NCBI RefSeq assembly: GCF_947503875.1
Contig: NZ_CANNFH010000002.1
Location: 62,001-126,000, forward strand
Reading direction: 5' to 3'
Length of the DNA stretch: 64,000 bases
DNA from: an uncultured Polaribacter sp.
GTDB taxonomy: Bacteria; Bacteroidota; Bacteroidia; Flavobacteriales; Flavobacteriaceae
The notes beneath the pieces are model-generated. The model was given only the letters and a program-made list of their open reading frames with translations. It was not told the DNA's origin and ran no database searches. Positions within the stretch are counted from its first letter, which is position 1. Each line of letters starts with the position of its first letter. Shown here piece by piece: positions 19,982-27,513 of this stretch. Made by a program: the position numbers and the translations under genes.

Positions 19982-21244
19982 ATGAGTAACAAAACTTTTA
20001 CATCAATATTATTTTTCGTTTTAATATTAAGTTCATTTTTTATACGAGCACAAGGAGAATTGCCTTCTGATGGTGTTTTTAGATTGCAAAATGCAGAAAC
20101 AGGAAAATTCTTAACAGATTCTGGTGCAAGCGCAACACCTGTAACCATGTCAGATACTGGTGAAGCAACAAATACACATTTTAAATTTGTACAAAGTGGC
20201 GCATTTTATAATATAGATAGTGAAACTTTTGGAATAATTCGTGCTGTAGGAACAGGTACTGTGGTAAGTACATCTAAAGCGTCACCAGCTCCAGATACAG
20301 ATAAAACATGGTCAATATTTTATAACGGAACAGAGGATACTTATAGATTTGAATCAAGAAATAATAGGTTTTTATATCATGAAGAAAATGGAACTGTTAC
20401 ACATATTACTGTTTCAGCTGCAGATAATAGAAGTAACTGGAAAATAATCCCATTTGTAGAAATACCTGTTGAAATAGCACCAGATGAAGATACTAGTACA
20501 GATTTAAGTTGTCCTTCTTCTGGGGAATTTGAAAATAATAATACTAGAAATGTAGATATATCTAATGCTGTTAATGTAGGAACTGCGGACGACAGAAGTT
20601 GTTATTCAGATTATTCAGAAGTAGAATTGTATGGCAAAACTTGGGGAGTTTATAATATTACAGATGGTTCTAACCATTGGGATGCAGCTACATTACAACC
20701 TAGAATAGAACGTTCTTTACCAAGATCTGGTGAAACAGGTGTAGGAAGTTTTGCAAGATTTACTGGAATTGTAAGAATTTTAGAAGTAGGAGATGGAGGA
20801 GCTTTTAGTCAAAACGGAAGTTATTTAGCACAGGCCAAAGGAAAACATTCTGGTGGTGGAGGTTCTAGAGATCCAGCCATTTGTTTATATAGAGCTCACC
20901 CCGTTGAAGGTGTTGGTATTAATGCAGGCAAACAAGTAGCTTTTGATATTTACGCAGAACGCATTCTAACAAGAGGAGGTGAAGGAAGTAATGGAAGAGA
21001 AGTGGTGCTGTTAACAAGAGTAAATAAAAACGAGGAAGTTACTTTTGAATTGGAAGTTGGTTTTAGAGAAGATCCAAACGATCCAACGAAAAAAATACAT
21101 TATTGTGATGCTGTAATTAATGGAGAATCGTTTCCTTATGCCATTCCAGAGCCAGAAAGAGGCTTAGAATCTGGTATTAGATATGGAGCATATAGAGTAA
21201 GAGGTGGTAGGGCTCAGTTTAGATGGGCAAACACCACTTATTAA
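19982..21244 (+). CDS. PL28-type ulvan lyase with N-terminal binding-like module, cut short by an in-frame TAA
   Basis: The start at 19982 gives a clean signal peptide ([20 protein letters not shown]) and lies after the promoter. The translated part has 420 residues: the shared module (about 31-160, [18 protein letters not shown] ... NRSNWKIIP), then a PL28 domain (about 168-420) with [57 protein letters not shown] and [20 protein letters not shown]. The frame then meets TAA at 21242-21244, yet stays open in the same frame for 241 more codons encoding a second module and a type IX sorting domain. As written, the enzyme is whole but lacks its export tag. A nonsense mutation, a base-call error or readthrough could explain this. 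Confidence 0.82.
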   Translation: MSNKTFTSILFFVLILSSFFIRAQGELPSDGVFRLQNAETGKFLTDSGASATPVTMSDTGEATNTHFKFVQSGAFYNIDSETFGIIRAVGTGTVVSTSKASPAPDTDKTWSIFYNGTEDTYRFESRNNRFLYHEENGTVTHITVSAADNRSNWKIIPFVEIPVEIAPDEDTSTDLSCPSSGEFENNNTRNVDISNAVNVGTADDRSCYSDYSEVELYGKTWGVYNITDGSNHWDAATLQPRIERSLPRSGETGVGSFARFTGIVRILEVGDGGAFSQNGSYLAQAKGKHSGGGGSRDPAICLYRAHPVEGVGINAGKQVAFDIYAERILTRGGEGSNGREVVLLTRVNKNEEVTFELEVGFREDPNDPTKKIHYCDAVINGESFPYAIPEPERGLESGIRYGAYRVRGGRAQFRWANTTY

Positions 21245-21970
21245 AGAGCAGAGGTTGAAGAAAGTGTTGACAGACCCGTAGTTTCTGATGATATTTTTAG
21301 ACTAAGAAATGTAGCTACAGGTCAATTTTTAAAAGATTCTGGAGCTGCTGCAACGCCAGTAACAATATCAGATTCTGGAGAAACAACAAATACTCACTGG
21401 ACATTTGAAGAAAGTGGAGAATTTATTAATATTGATAGTCAGGTTTTTGGTATTCTAAGAGCTACAGGTAGTAATTTTTCTGCAGGTTCATTTGCCGTTG
21501 TAAGTACTTCTAAAGCACCGCCAGCAAGTGACTCAGATAAAGTTTGGACATTATACAAAGATGAAGCTACAGATTTCTATAGGTTTGAACATAGAAATAA
21601 TGGTAGATTTTTATATGTAAATGAAGATGGCAGCGTTGTTACTTTTGCAGCCAATGCAACAGACCAGAGAGGGCAATGGGAAGCCATACCTACAAGTCAA
21701 ACTTTAAGTGTTGAAGATAATGTTAGAGATATTACTTCTTTAAACGTCTATCCAAATCCTGCCAAAGAAAACTTTACAATAACCTTAAGTAATGTTTCTA
21801 AAGCAAATGTAATTATTTACAATACTTTGGGTAAAATAGTATATCAAGACACAATAAATAATGGAAGTGTTACTATTGAGAATAACAGAAAATTTACTTC
21901 AGGAATATATATGGTAAAAGTGATTACTAGCACAAATAAAGTATATCATTCTAAACTAATAATGAAGTAA
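21245..21970 (+). pseudogene. In-frame remainder of the PL28 gene: second module and type IX sorting domain
   Basis: The frame continues directly after the TAA at 21242 with no further stop until TAA at 21968-21970. It encodes a second shared module (DDIFRLRNVATGQFLKDSG ... TDQRGQWEAIPTSQTLS) and a sorting domain (LNVYPNPAKENF ... GIYMVKVITS). There is no in-frame ATG or ribosome site near its beginning; the first in-frame ATG is near 21911, inside the sorting domain. It therefore cannot be an independent gene. The intact codons suggest that the break is recent or not real. Confidence 0.85.
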
Positions 21971-21991
21971 AGTACAAATGTAATTTTATTG

Positions 21992-22025
21992 AAAAGCCAA
22001 AAGAAAATAGTTCTTTTGGCTTTTT
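21992..22025 (+). terminator. Terminator after the split PL28 gene
   Basis: A 14-bp stem (21992-22005 with 22011-22024), AAAAGCCAAAAGAA, has a five-base loop and a T tail. Its place after 21970 shows that the transcription unit once covered the whole frame. Confidence 0.9.
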
Positions 22026-22038
22026 AAATTTTCCAAAA

Positions 22039-22083
22039 CAGGACAAAACAGGATAGAATTTAAATAGTATCTTTATAATTTGA
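22039..22083 (+). promoter_or_regulatory. CAGGATA promoter of the Tat-signal toroid gene
   Basis: CAGGACA (22039) and CAGGATA (22049) sit in AAAA-CAGGA context, 10 bp apart. TAATTTGA at 22076-22083 begins 20 nt later, and the ATG is at 22103. Confidence 0.74.
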
Positions 22084-22102
22084 AATTTCAAATAGAAGCT
22101 TA

Positions 22103-24019
22103 ATGAAAAGACGTAACTTTCTTCAACTTTCTGCGATAGCAGGTGTAGGTTTAACATTACCAATGTCAGGATTATTAAACGGGTGTGCTACTCATAACGA
22201 ACATTCACAAGAATTTAAAAATTTAATATCAGGATTATTAAAAGATTGGAGTGATGGTATGCTAAAAGTACAAATTAACAATCCATCAAATTTAGACATA
22301 CATGGTGCTTTAGGTTGCCCTTCTTGTTCTCATATTCACGGACGTTGTATGGATGCTGTGTATCCGTTTTTATACATGGCAGACAAAACTGGTGAAGAAA
22401 AGTATGTAGAAGGTGCTAAATTAGTAATGACTTGGGCAGAAAATAATGTCTCTCAAGAAAATGGTGCTTGGACCGTTATAAAAAATCCAAAATCTTGGAA
22501 AGGAATTACCATTTTTGGGGCAATTGCTTTAGCAGAAGCATTGCATTATCATGGGCACGTTTTAGATGAAGAAACCAGAAATGCTTGGACAAAACGTTTA
22601 GAAAAAGCAGGAGATTATATTTACAAAACGTTTACCATAGATTTTACAAACATTAATTATCCAGGAACAGCAGTTTATGGTCTAAATTTAATTGGTGATG
22701 TTGTCAATAGAAAAGATTTTAAAGCAAAGAGTAAAAAATTAGCATCTCAAGTAAAAGCATACTTTACAGAAAACGAAAGTTTTCTATTTGGAGAATGCAA
22801 GAAAAGTTCAAGCAAGTTAAGTGAAAAAGGTTTACATGGTGTAGATTTAGGCTACAATGTAGAAGAAACTTTGAATAGTTTGGTAATGTATGCTGTTAAA
22901 CAGAAAGATGAAGAATTACTACAAATTTTAACCAAATCTTTAAACAGTCATTTAGAATTTATGTTGCCAGATGGTGCTTGGGATAATAGTTGGGGTAATA
23001 GAATGTACAAATGGAGTTATTGGGGAAGTAGAACCTGTGATGGTAGTCAACCCGCATTTGGGATGATGGCAGATATTAACCCCGCTTTTGGAATAGCAGC
23101 AGTAAAAAATACTGAATTATTACAACGTTGTACAGCAGATGGTTTAATTCACGGTGGTCCTGGTTTTATTGAAGCAGGCATTCCACCTTGTGTACACCAT
23201 ACGTTCACACACGCAAAACCTCTAGCAGCTTTGTTAGATCATTGGGAGCATTTACCAGAAATAAATGCAAATACAAATTTGCCAAGAACAAATGCAGATG
23301 GCGTAAAACACTTTAAAGATTTAGATGTGTATCTTTTTGCACGAGGAGATTGGAGAGGAACTGTAAGTGCTTATGATGCAGAATATCACTATAAATATGA
23401 TTATCGTCAAGCCTCTGGAGGTGCATTGGGAGTTTTATATCATAATAAAGTAGGATTGTTATGTGCAGCAAGTATGGCAGAATATGCTTTGGTTGAAAAG
23501 AACAACCAACAAGTACAACCCAATAAAGATATTTGCTTAACACCAAGAGTTGAGGTTTTTAAAGACGATGTTTGGTATACAAATCTGTATGATTTGCCAG
23601 CAACTGTTGCTTCTAAAGATGAAAATAATACGATAGAATTATTAGCGAATATTCAACTAAAAGACGTTGATAGAAAAGTAGTAGAACAAACAGCTGCTGA
23701 CTTTAAAATTAACTACAAATCTTCTGTAGATAAAATGGAGGTTACAGTAAAAACAGATCAAAATATAACAGCACCAACAGCATTTGTATTGCCAATAATT
23801 TCTCCAAATAAAGAAGTTGTTACTCAAATTAATGAAACAGAATTTACCATTCAAAAACCTGAAGGTTTAGTTACCGTAAAATCTAATTCACCTATAAAAA
23901 TAAAAGAAATACAAGGCAACAGAACCTTTAATATGGTACCTGGTGTAGAGGCAATTCCTTTTGAAGCGTTTTTTAAGGAACAACAAAAGGAATTAAGGAT
24001 TAGTATATTAGTTAGTTAG
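22103..24019 (+). CDS. Exported (alpha/alpha)-toroid protein with twin-arginine signal, possible lyase or dehydratase
   Basis: The 638-residue protein begins MKRRNFLQLSAIAGVGLTL, a twin-arginine type signal, with a possible lipobox cysteine in LNGC. Aromatic- and His-rich helical stretches follow (GCPSCSHIHGRCMDAVYPFLYMAD, GAWDNSWGNRMYKWSYWGSRTCDG, GIPPCVHHTFTHAK), then a beta-rich C-terminal third. This is the layout of toroid-type lyases and hydrolases, but I do not recognise a named family. Its place between PL28 and a 3-keto pair, under the same promoter type, argues for a step in oligosaccharide breakdown. Formosa encodes a toroid-fold ulvan oligosaccharide dehydratase, which is one candidate relative; that link is a guess. 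Confidence 0.6.
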   Translation: MKRRNFLQLSAIAGVGLTLPMSGLLNGCATHNEHSQEFKNLISGLLKDWSDGMLKVQINNPSNLDIHGALGCPSCSHIHGRCMDAVYPFLYMADKTGEEKYVEGAKLVMTWAENNVSQENGAWTVIKNPKSWKGITIFGAIALAEALHYHGHVLDEETRNAWTKRLEKAGDYIYKTFTIDFTNINYPGTAVYGLNLIGDVVNRKDFKAKSKKLASQVKAYFTENESFLFGECKKSSSKLSEKGLHGVDLGYNVEETLNSLVMYAVKQKDEELLQILTKSLNSHLEFMLPDGAWDNSWGNRMYKWSYWGSRTCDGSQPAFGMMADINPAFGIAAVKNTELLQRCTADGLIHGGPGFIEAGIPPCVHHTFTHAKPLAALLDHWEHLPEINANTNLPRTNADGVKHFKDLDVYLFARGDWRGTVSAYDAEYHYKYDYRQASGGALGVLYHNKVGLLCAASMAEYALVEKNNQQVQPNKDICLTPRVEVFKDDVWYTNLYDLPATVASKDENNTIELLANIQLKDVDRKVVEQTAADFKINYKSSVDKMEVTVKTDQNITAPTAFVLPIISPNKEVVTQINETEFTIQKPEGLVTVKSNSPIKIKEIQGNRTFNMVPGVEAIPFEAFFKEQQKELRISILVS

Positions 24020-24117
24020 GCATAATTTAATATGTCACTAACTACATAAAGCATTAGAACTTAAAATTCCTGTAGATGCAATTCCTATTTTTTTATAAAA
24101 TTACGTTTTATAAAATT

Positions 24118-25461
24118 TTACAATTTTGGTTCCCATCCAGGTTCATAGGTTCTAGTCCAAAGCTTCATGGCGTCTCTATCAAATATTTTACCAGAATTTT
24201 CATCAACATTAAAACCTTTGTTAATTCTGTAGGCAATGTTTGCATAATGTGTTAGCATTTGAGAAACAGCACCAACTTTTATGGAGGAAGTTAATTTTTG
24301 TTTTCCTCTAATGGCTTCAAAAAAGTTAGTAACGTGTCTTGTAGTCAAATTTCCACCACCACCTAATGCAAGTCCTCCTTCTTTTCCTCCAGATTTTTTT
24401 TCTCTAATTAACTTTCCTTTTAAGTCATATAACTCGTAACCACTTCTATCTACAAATACCAATCCTTTAGATCCGTAAATAATGGTTCCTCTTCCTCTTC
24501 CATATTTTTGATAGGCATTTCTGCTATCTCCATTCCATTGAATAACTCTATTATCAGCAAATTTAAATGTGGCTTCCATTTGGTCGTACATTTCCCAGCC
24601 ATCTTCTTTAAATTGTCTCTTACCTGCAATAACATCTACATATTCAGGATATTTTACATCTAAAGCCCAACGTGCAATGTCCAATTCGTGTGTTGCATTA
24701 TTACCCATTTCTGCAGTTCCAAAATCCCAACCATACCAATGCCAATTGTAATTCCAGGTATCATGTGTATAGTCTTTTCTAGGTGATGGACCTTGAAACA
24801 AATCCCAGTTTAGTCCTTTTGGAGGTGCTGTTTTCACAGGCACAGGAACTGCTCCTCTTCCATTGGTGTAAAAAGCAACCGCTTTGTAAACATCACCAAT
24901 AACTCCATTATGAATGTCTGTAATAATTTCTTGACTTTCTAAAGACGATCTTTGCTGATTACCCATTTGTACAATTTTATTGTATTTTTTTTGGGCAGCA
25001 ACTACCAATTCATTTTCATGCGGATTATGACTACATGGTTTTTCTAGATAGACATGTTTACCTGCTTGCATTGCCATAATTGCTCCTGGTGTATGCCAAT
25101 GATCTGGTGTTGCCATAAAAATAGCGTCTATATTTCTATCATTAATAATGTTTCTAACATCCTCTTCAGATTTTATCTTATAATCTAATTTTTGCCCTAC
25201 TTTTTCTTGCGCTTTGTCTAATTGACTAGGCATAACATCACATAAATATTTTAAGCGAACATTATTTTCTTTGGCAGCAATACCTTCTATAAAAGAAAAA
25301 TAACGACGCCCTAAACCTTGTATGGCCACATTTATTCTATCATTAGAACCTATAATGTTGTTGTAACTTTTAGCAGACATCGCATTTGCAGTTCCTACCA
25401 AACCAATTCCTGCAGCTGCTGTAGCTGTCTTTTTTATGAAGTTTCTTCTACTTGTTTTCAT
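24118..25461 (-). CDS. Gfo/Idh/MocA-family NAD(P)-dependent oxidoreductase with twin-arginine signal
   Basis: The protein has 447 residues. The N-terminus MKTSRRNFIKKTATAAAGIGLVG is a Tat signal. A Rossmann fold follows (INVAIQGLGRRYFSF), then MATPDHWHTPGAIMAMQAGKHVYLEKPCSHN with the family's EKP motif, and the C-terminal sheet domain. Tat export suits a protein that folds with its cofactor before secretion. The ATG shares one base with the stop of the DUF1080 gene, so the two are translationally coupled. With that partner it may oxidise a sugar at C3 to allow cleavage without a classical hydrolase; this role is inferred from known oxidoreductase/DUF1080 pairs. Confidence 0.82.
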   Translation of the reverse strand: MKTSRRNFIKKTATAAAGIGLVGTANAMSAKSYNNIIGSNDRINVAIQGLGRRYFSFIEGIAAKENNVRLKYLCDVMPSQLDKAQEKVGQKLDYKIKSEEDVRNIINDRNIDAIFMATPDHWHTPGAIMAMQAGKHVYLEKPCSHNPHENELVVAAQKKYNKIVQMGNQQRSSLESQEIITDIHNGVIGDVYKAVAFYTNGRGAVPVPVKTAPPKGLNWDLFQGPSPRKDYTHDTWNYNWHWYGWDFGTAEMGNNATHELDIARWALDVKYPEYVDVIAGKRQFKEDGWEMYDQMEATFKFADNRVIQWNGDSRNAYQKYGRGRGTIIYGSKGLVFVDRSGYELYDLKGKLIREKKSGGKEGGLALGGGGNLTTRHVTNFFEAIRGKQKLTSSIKVGAVSQMLTHYANIAYRINKGFNVDENSGKIFDRDAMKLWTRTYEPGWEPKL

Positions 25462-26837
25462 TATTTTTTCTTTTTGATTGTAGGAATTTTAATTTTTATA
25501 TTTCTAAAAGATACTTTATCACCATGATCTTGTAATAAGATTTGCCCTTTTTCTAAAACTCCAAAATTTGGCCATTTCTCATATTTACTTCCAGCAACTA
25601 GTTTTAAAAATGCTGCACTTCCACGTTCATATTCTAAAACTTTTACATCATTTATCCAATGTTCTACATGATTATCAATGGACTTTATATAAGCGTGATT
25701 CCATTCTCCAATTGGTTTTATAGGTTTTATTGGGTCTGCTTTCATTAAATCATATAATGAAGCAACAGTTCTACTACCTTCATAAGAACCTCTTTTTGCA
25801 TCTTCATGCAATTCATCATCTAAAATTTGATATTCTAAACCAATAGAAGAACCAGGTCCTTTATTTAGTTCTGTATCTACGTAATATTTTATACCACTAT
25901 TTGCACCAGGGGTTAACTTAAAATCTACTTTTAGCTCAAAATTACTATACTCTTTTGTGGTTACAATATCTCCTCCAGCAGTAGATTCTGCACCACCAGT
26001 TTCTGCAACTATCAATTCTCCATTTTCTATAGACCAACCGTTTTCTGGAAATTTATCAAGTTTTGCACCTCTCCAGCCATTTGTTGTTTTTCCATCCCAA
26101 AGCATTTGCCAACCAGTTCTTTTTTCGTCAAACGTTAAATTATTGTTGGTAATTATGGGGTCTAAAGGATTTTTTTTACTGTATTTAGCTAAATCTGTGG
26201 TGAGAATTTTAGCATTTTTCCACATAATCTGTTTACCTAAACTTTTTTTGTTTTTTCCTATAGAGTGTACTTGTAAACCAATAAAACCAGAGGCTGTTTT
26301 ATCATCAATTAAATAGGCTGCAGGCACATTATTAATCCAAGTTTTTAGAGTATCTCCAATAGCTTCAATTCTATAATGATTCCATTCGTTTTGTTGAAAT
26401 GCTTTTTGTGCTTTTGCATTATTTTCTAATGGATTTAACCATTTTCTTCTTTTTTCATCATAAATTCCTCCACTCCAAGCACGTTTAGAAGGATCAATTT
26501 CAATTTGATATCCATGAACCATTCCTTCTCTATAATAAGGTAATGAATTACTTCTAATTTGAACTCCAGAATTCATGGTTGGATCTACTTTAAAATCAAT
26601 TTCTAAAATAAAGTCACTATACATTTTATTAGTACATAAAAAAGTATTTGGAGTATTAGCAGCTGTGGTTCCAATTATGGTTCCGTTTTCATTTTTATAA
26701 GTAGCATTACCACCTTTAATATTCCAACCTTCTAGAGAATCTTTAGAGATAAGTTCTTTCCAGGGTATTTTATTTTCAGCGCAAGAAGAAAAAATTAATG
26801 TGATGAACGTAATAAAAAATAAAGTATTTAATTTCAT
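25461..26837 (-). CDS. Tandem DUF1080 (3-keto-glycoside hydrolase-like) lipoprotein
   Basis: The protein has 458 residues: lipoprotein signal (IFSSCAEN), then two jelly-roll DUF1080 domains at about 25-215 (DSLEGWNIKGGNATYKNENG ... NSGVQIRS ... GYQIEID) and 240-452 (DGKTTNGWRG ... ANSGIKYYVD ... GLEYQILDDELH). DUF1080 proteins include enzymes that cleave 3-keto sugars. Having two domains in one chain is less common than one. It is the first gene of a minus-strand pair with the Gfo/Idh oxidoreductase and is read from a CAGGATA promoter. Confidence 0.82.
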   Translation of the reverse strand: MKLNTLFFITFITLIFSSCAENKIPWKELISKDSLEGWNIKGGNATYKNENGTIIGTTAANTPNTFLCTNKMYSDFILEIDFKVDPTMNSGVQIRSNSLPYYREGMVHGYQIEIDPSKRAWSGGIYDEKRRKWLNPLENNAKAQKAFQQNEWNHYRIEAIGDTLKTWINNVPAAYLIDDKTASGFIGLQVHSIGKNKKSLGKQIMWKNAKILTTDLAKYSKKNPLDPIITNNNLTFDEKRTGWQMLWDGKTTNGWRGAKLDKFPENGWSIENGELIVAETGGAESTAGGDIVTTKEYSNFELKVDFKLTPGANSGIKYYVDTELNKGPGSSIGLEYQILDDELHEDAKRGSYEGSRTVASLYDLMKADPIKPIKPIGEWNHAYIKSIDNHVEHWINDVKVLEYERGSAAFLKLVAGSKYEKWPNFGVLEKGQILLQDHGDKVSFRNIKIKIPTIKKKK

Positions 26838-26878
26838 AAAGTTGATTTTAGTTGTTATTAAAATTCAAGCGTTTCCTT

Positions 26879-26923
26879 CAAATCTATTTCATAAATTTCA
26901 AAAAAACACCCTGTAGTGTCCTG
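26879..26923 (-). promoter_or_regulatory. CAGGATA-type promoter of the 3-keto pair
   Basis: Read on the minus strand: CAGGACA (26923-26917), CAGGGTG (26913-26907), 20 nt, and a perfect TAnnTTTG element TAGATTTG (26886-26879). Here the distal copy is the better match to CAGGATA. Confidence 0.72.
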
Positions 26924-26998
26924 TTGAAAAAAAGGCATAGACAAATTTATTTTTGCAGTAATTTACACTTTATTTTTTAATTCTAAAGAGTATGAAAC

Positions 26999-27043
26999 CT
27001 AGATATTGCAGGATAGTTATATAAGGTCTTTCAAATATATTTA
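26999..27043 (+). promoter_or_regulatory. CAGGATA promoter of the 21-kb rhamnosidase operon
   Basis: CTAGATA (26999) and CAGGATA (27009) are 10 bp apart; TATATTTA at 27036-27043 begins after 20 nt. The first gene starts only at 27514, which implies an untranslated leader of roughly 460 nt. Confidence 0.65.
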
Positions 27044-27513
27044 TAAAATTCTTAGTACATAAAACCGAAAAACTTTTTAAGATGATGGCTTGTGTTGGTA
27101 TTATTTAGATTCGTATTTTAAAAGTTATAGGGTAATGTTTTTCTAAGAATGCGAAATAAAACTAGCAAAAAAAGTGTAATGAAATTAAATTATTTCTAAG
27201 TAATAATTGTCTTTAATTTTAAATTAAAGCGAATTTGGTTATGTTTTATTTTTAGCAATTGATTGAAAATAAGTTTAATGGGTGATATTTGTAAAAGACT
27301 AATGTTTGTACAACAAAGCATTTTTATAACAATTTAAAACAAGGTTTTTATGTATAATATTGAAATAAATTTGGCTTTTACATTTTAAGAAAAAGTAGCT
27401 AATTTGGCATAATTACCAGTTCAAGAATAAAAAAAAGTAAGGCTATTAAAAACGAATTAGAAATAATGTATTCGAATTAATTTCGGGTATATATGTAGTT
27501 ACAATAAAATAAT
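27044..27513 (+). other. Long non-coding leader before the rhamnosidase operon
   Basis: This region is AT-rich with no supported reading frame. If transcription starts just after 27043, it is a leader of about 460 nt, far longer than the other leaders in this regulon (mostly 10-60 nt). I see no hairpin with a T tail that would mark an attenuator and no recognisable riboswitch. An additional promoter near 27480-27510 cannot be excluded. Confidence 0.4.

Noticed and set aside
24020..24117. A/T-only inverted repeat near TTTTATAAAATTACG between convergent genes
   Set aside because: The stem has no G-C pairs in a window this AT-rich and no clear T tail, so I do not call a terminator.
24645..24651. 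CAGGATA inside the Gfo/Idh gene (also exact copies at 51080-51086 and, on the minus strand, 62821-62827)
   Set aside because: These lie inside coding sequence and away from gene starts, so I count them as chance matches. I did not check each for a 10-bp partner or a TAnnTTT at 20 nt.
25957..26316. Open frame of 119 codons on the plus strand within the DUF1080 gene
   Set aside because: It is antisense to a well-supported gene, with low-complexity Ser/Phe/Pro content and no ribosome site.
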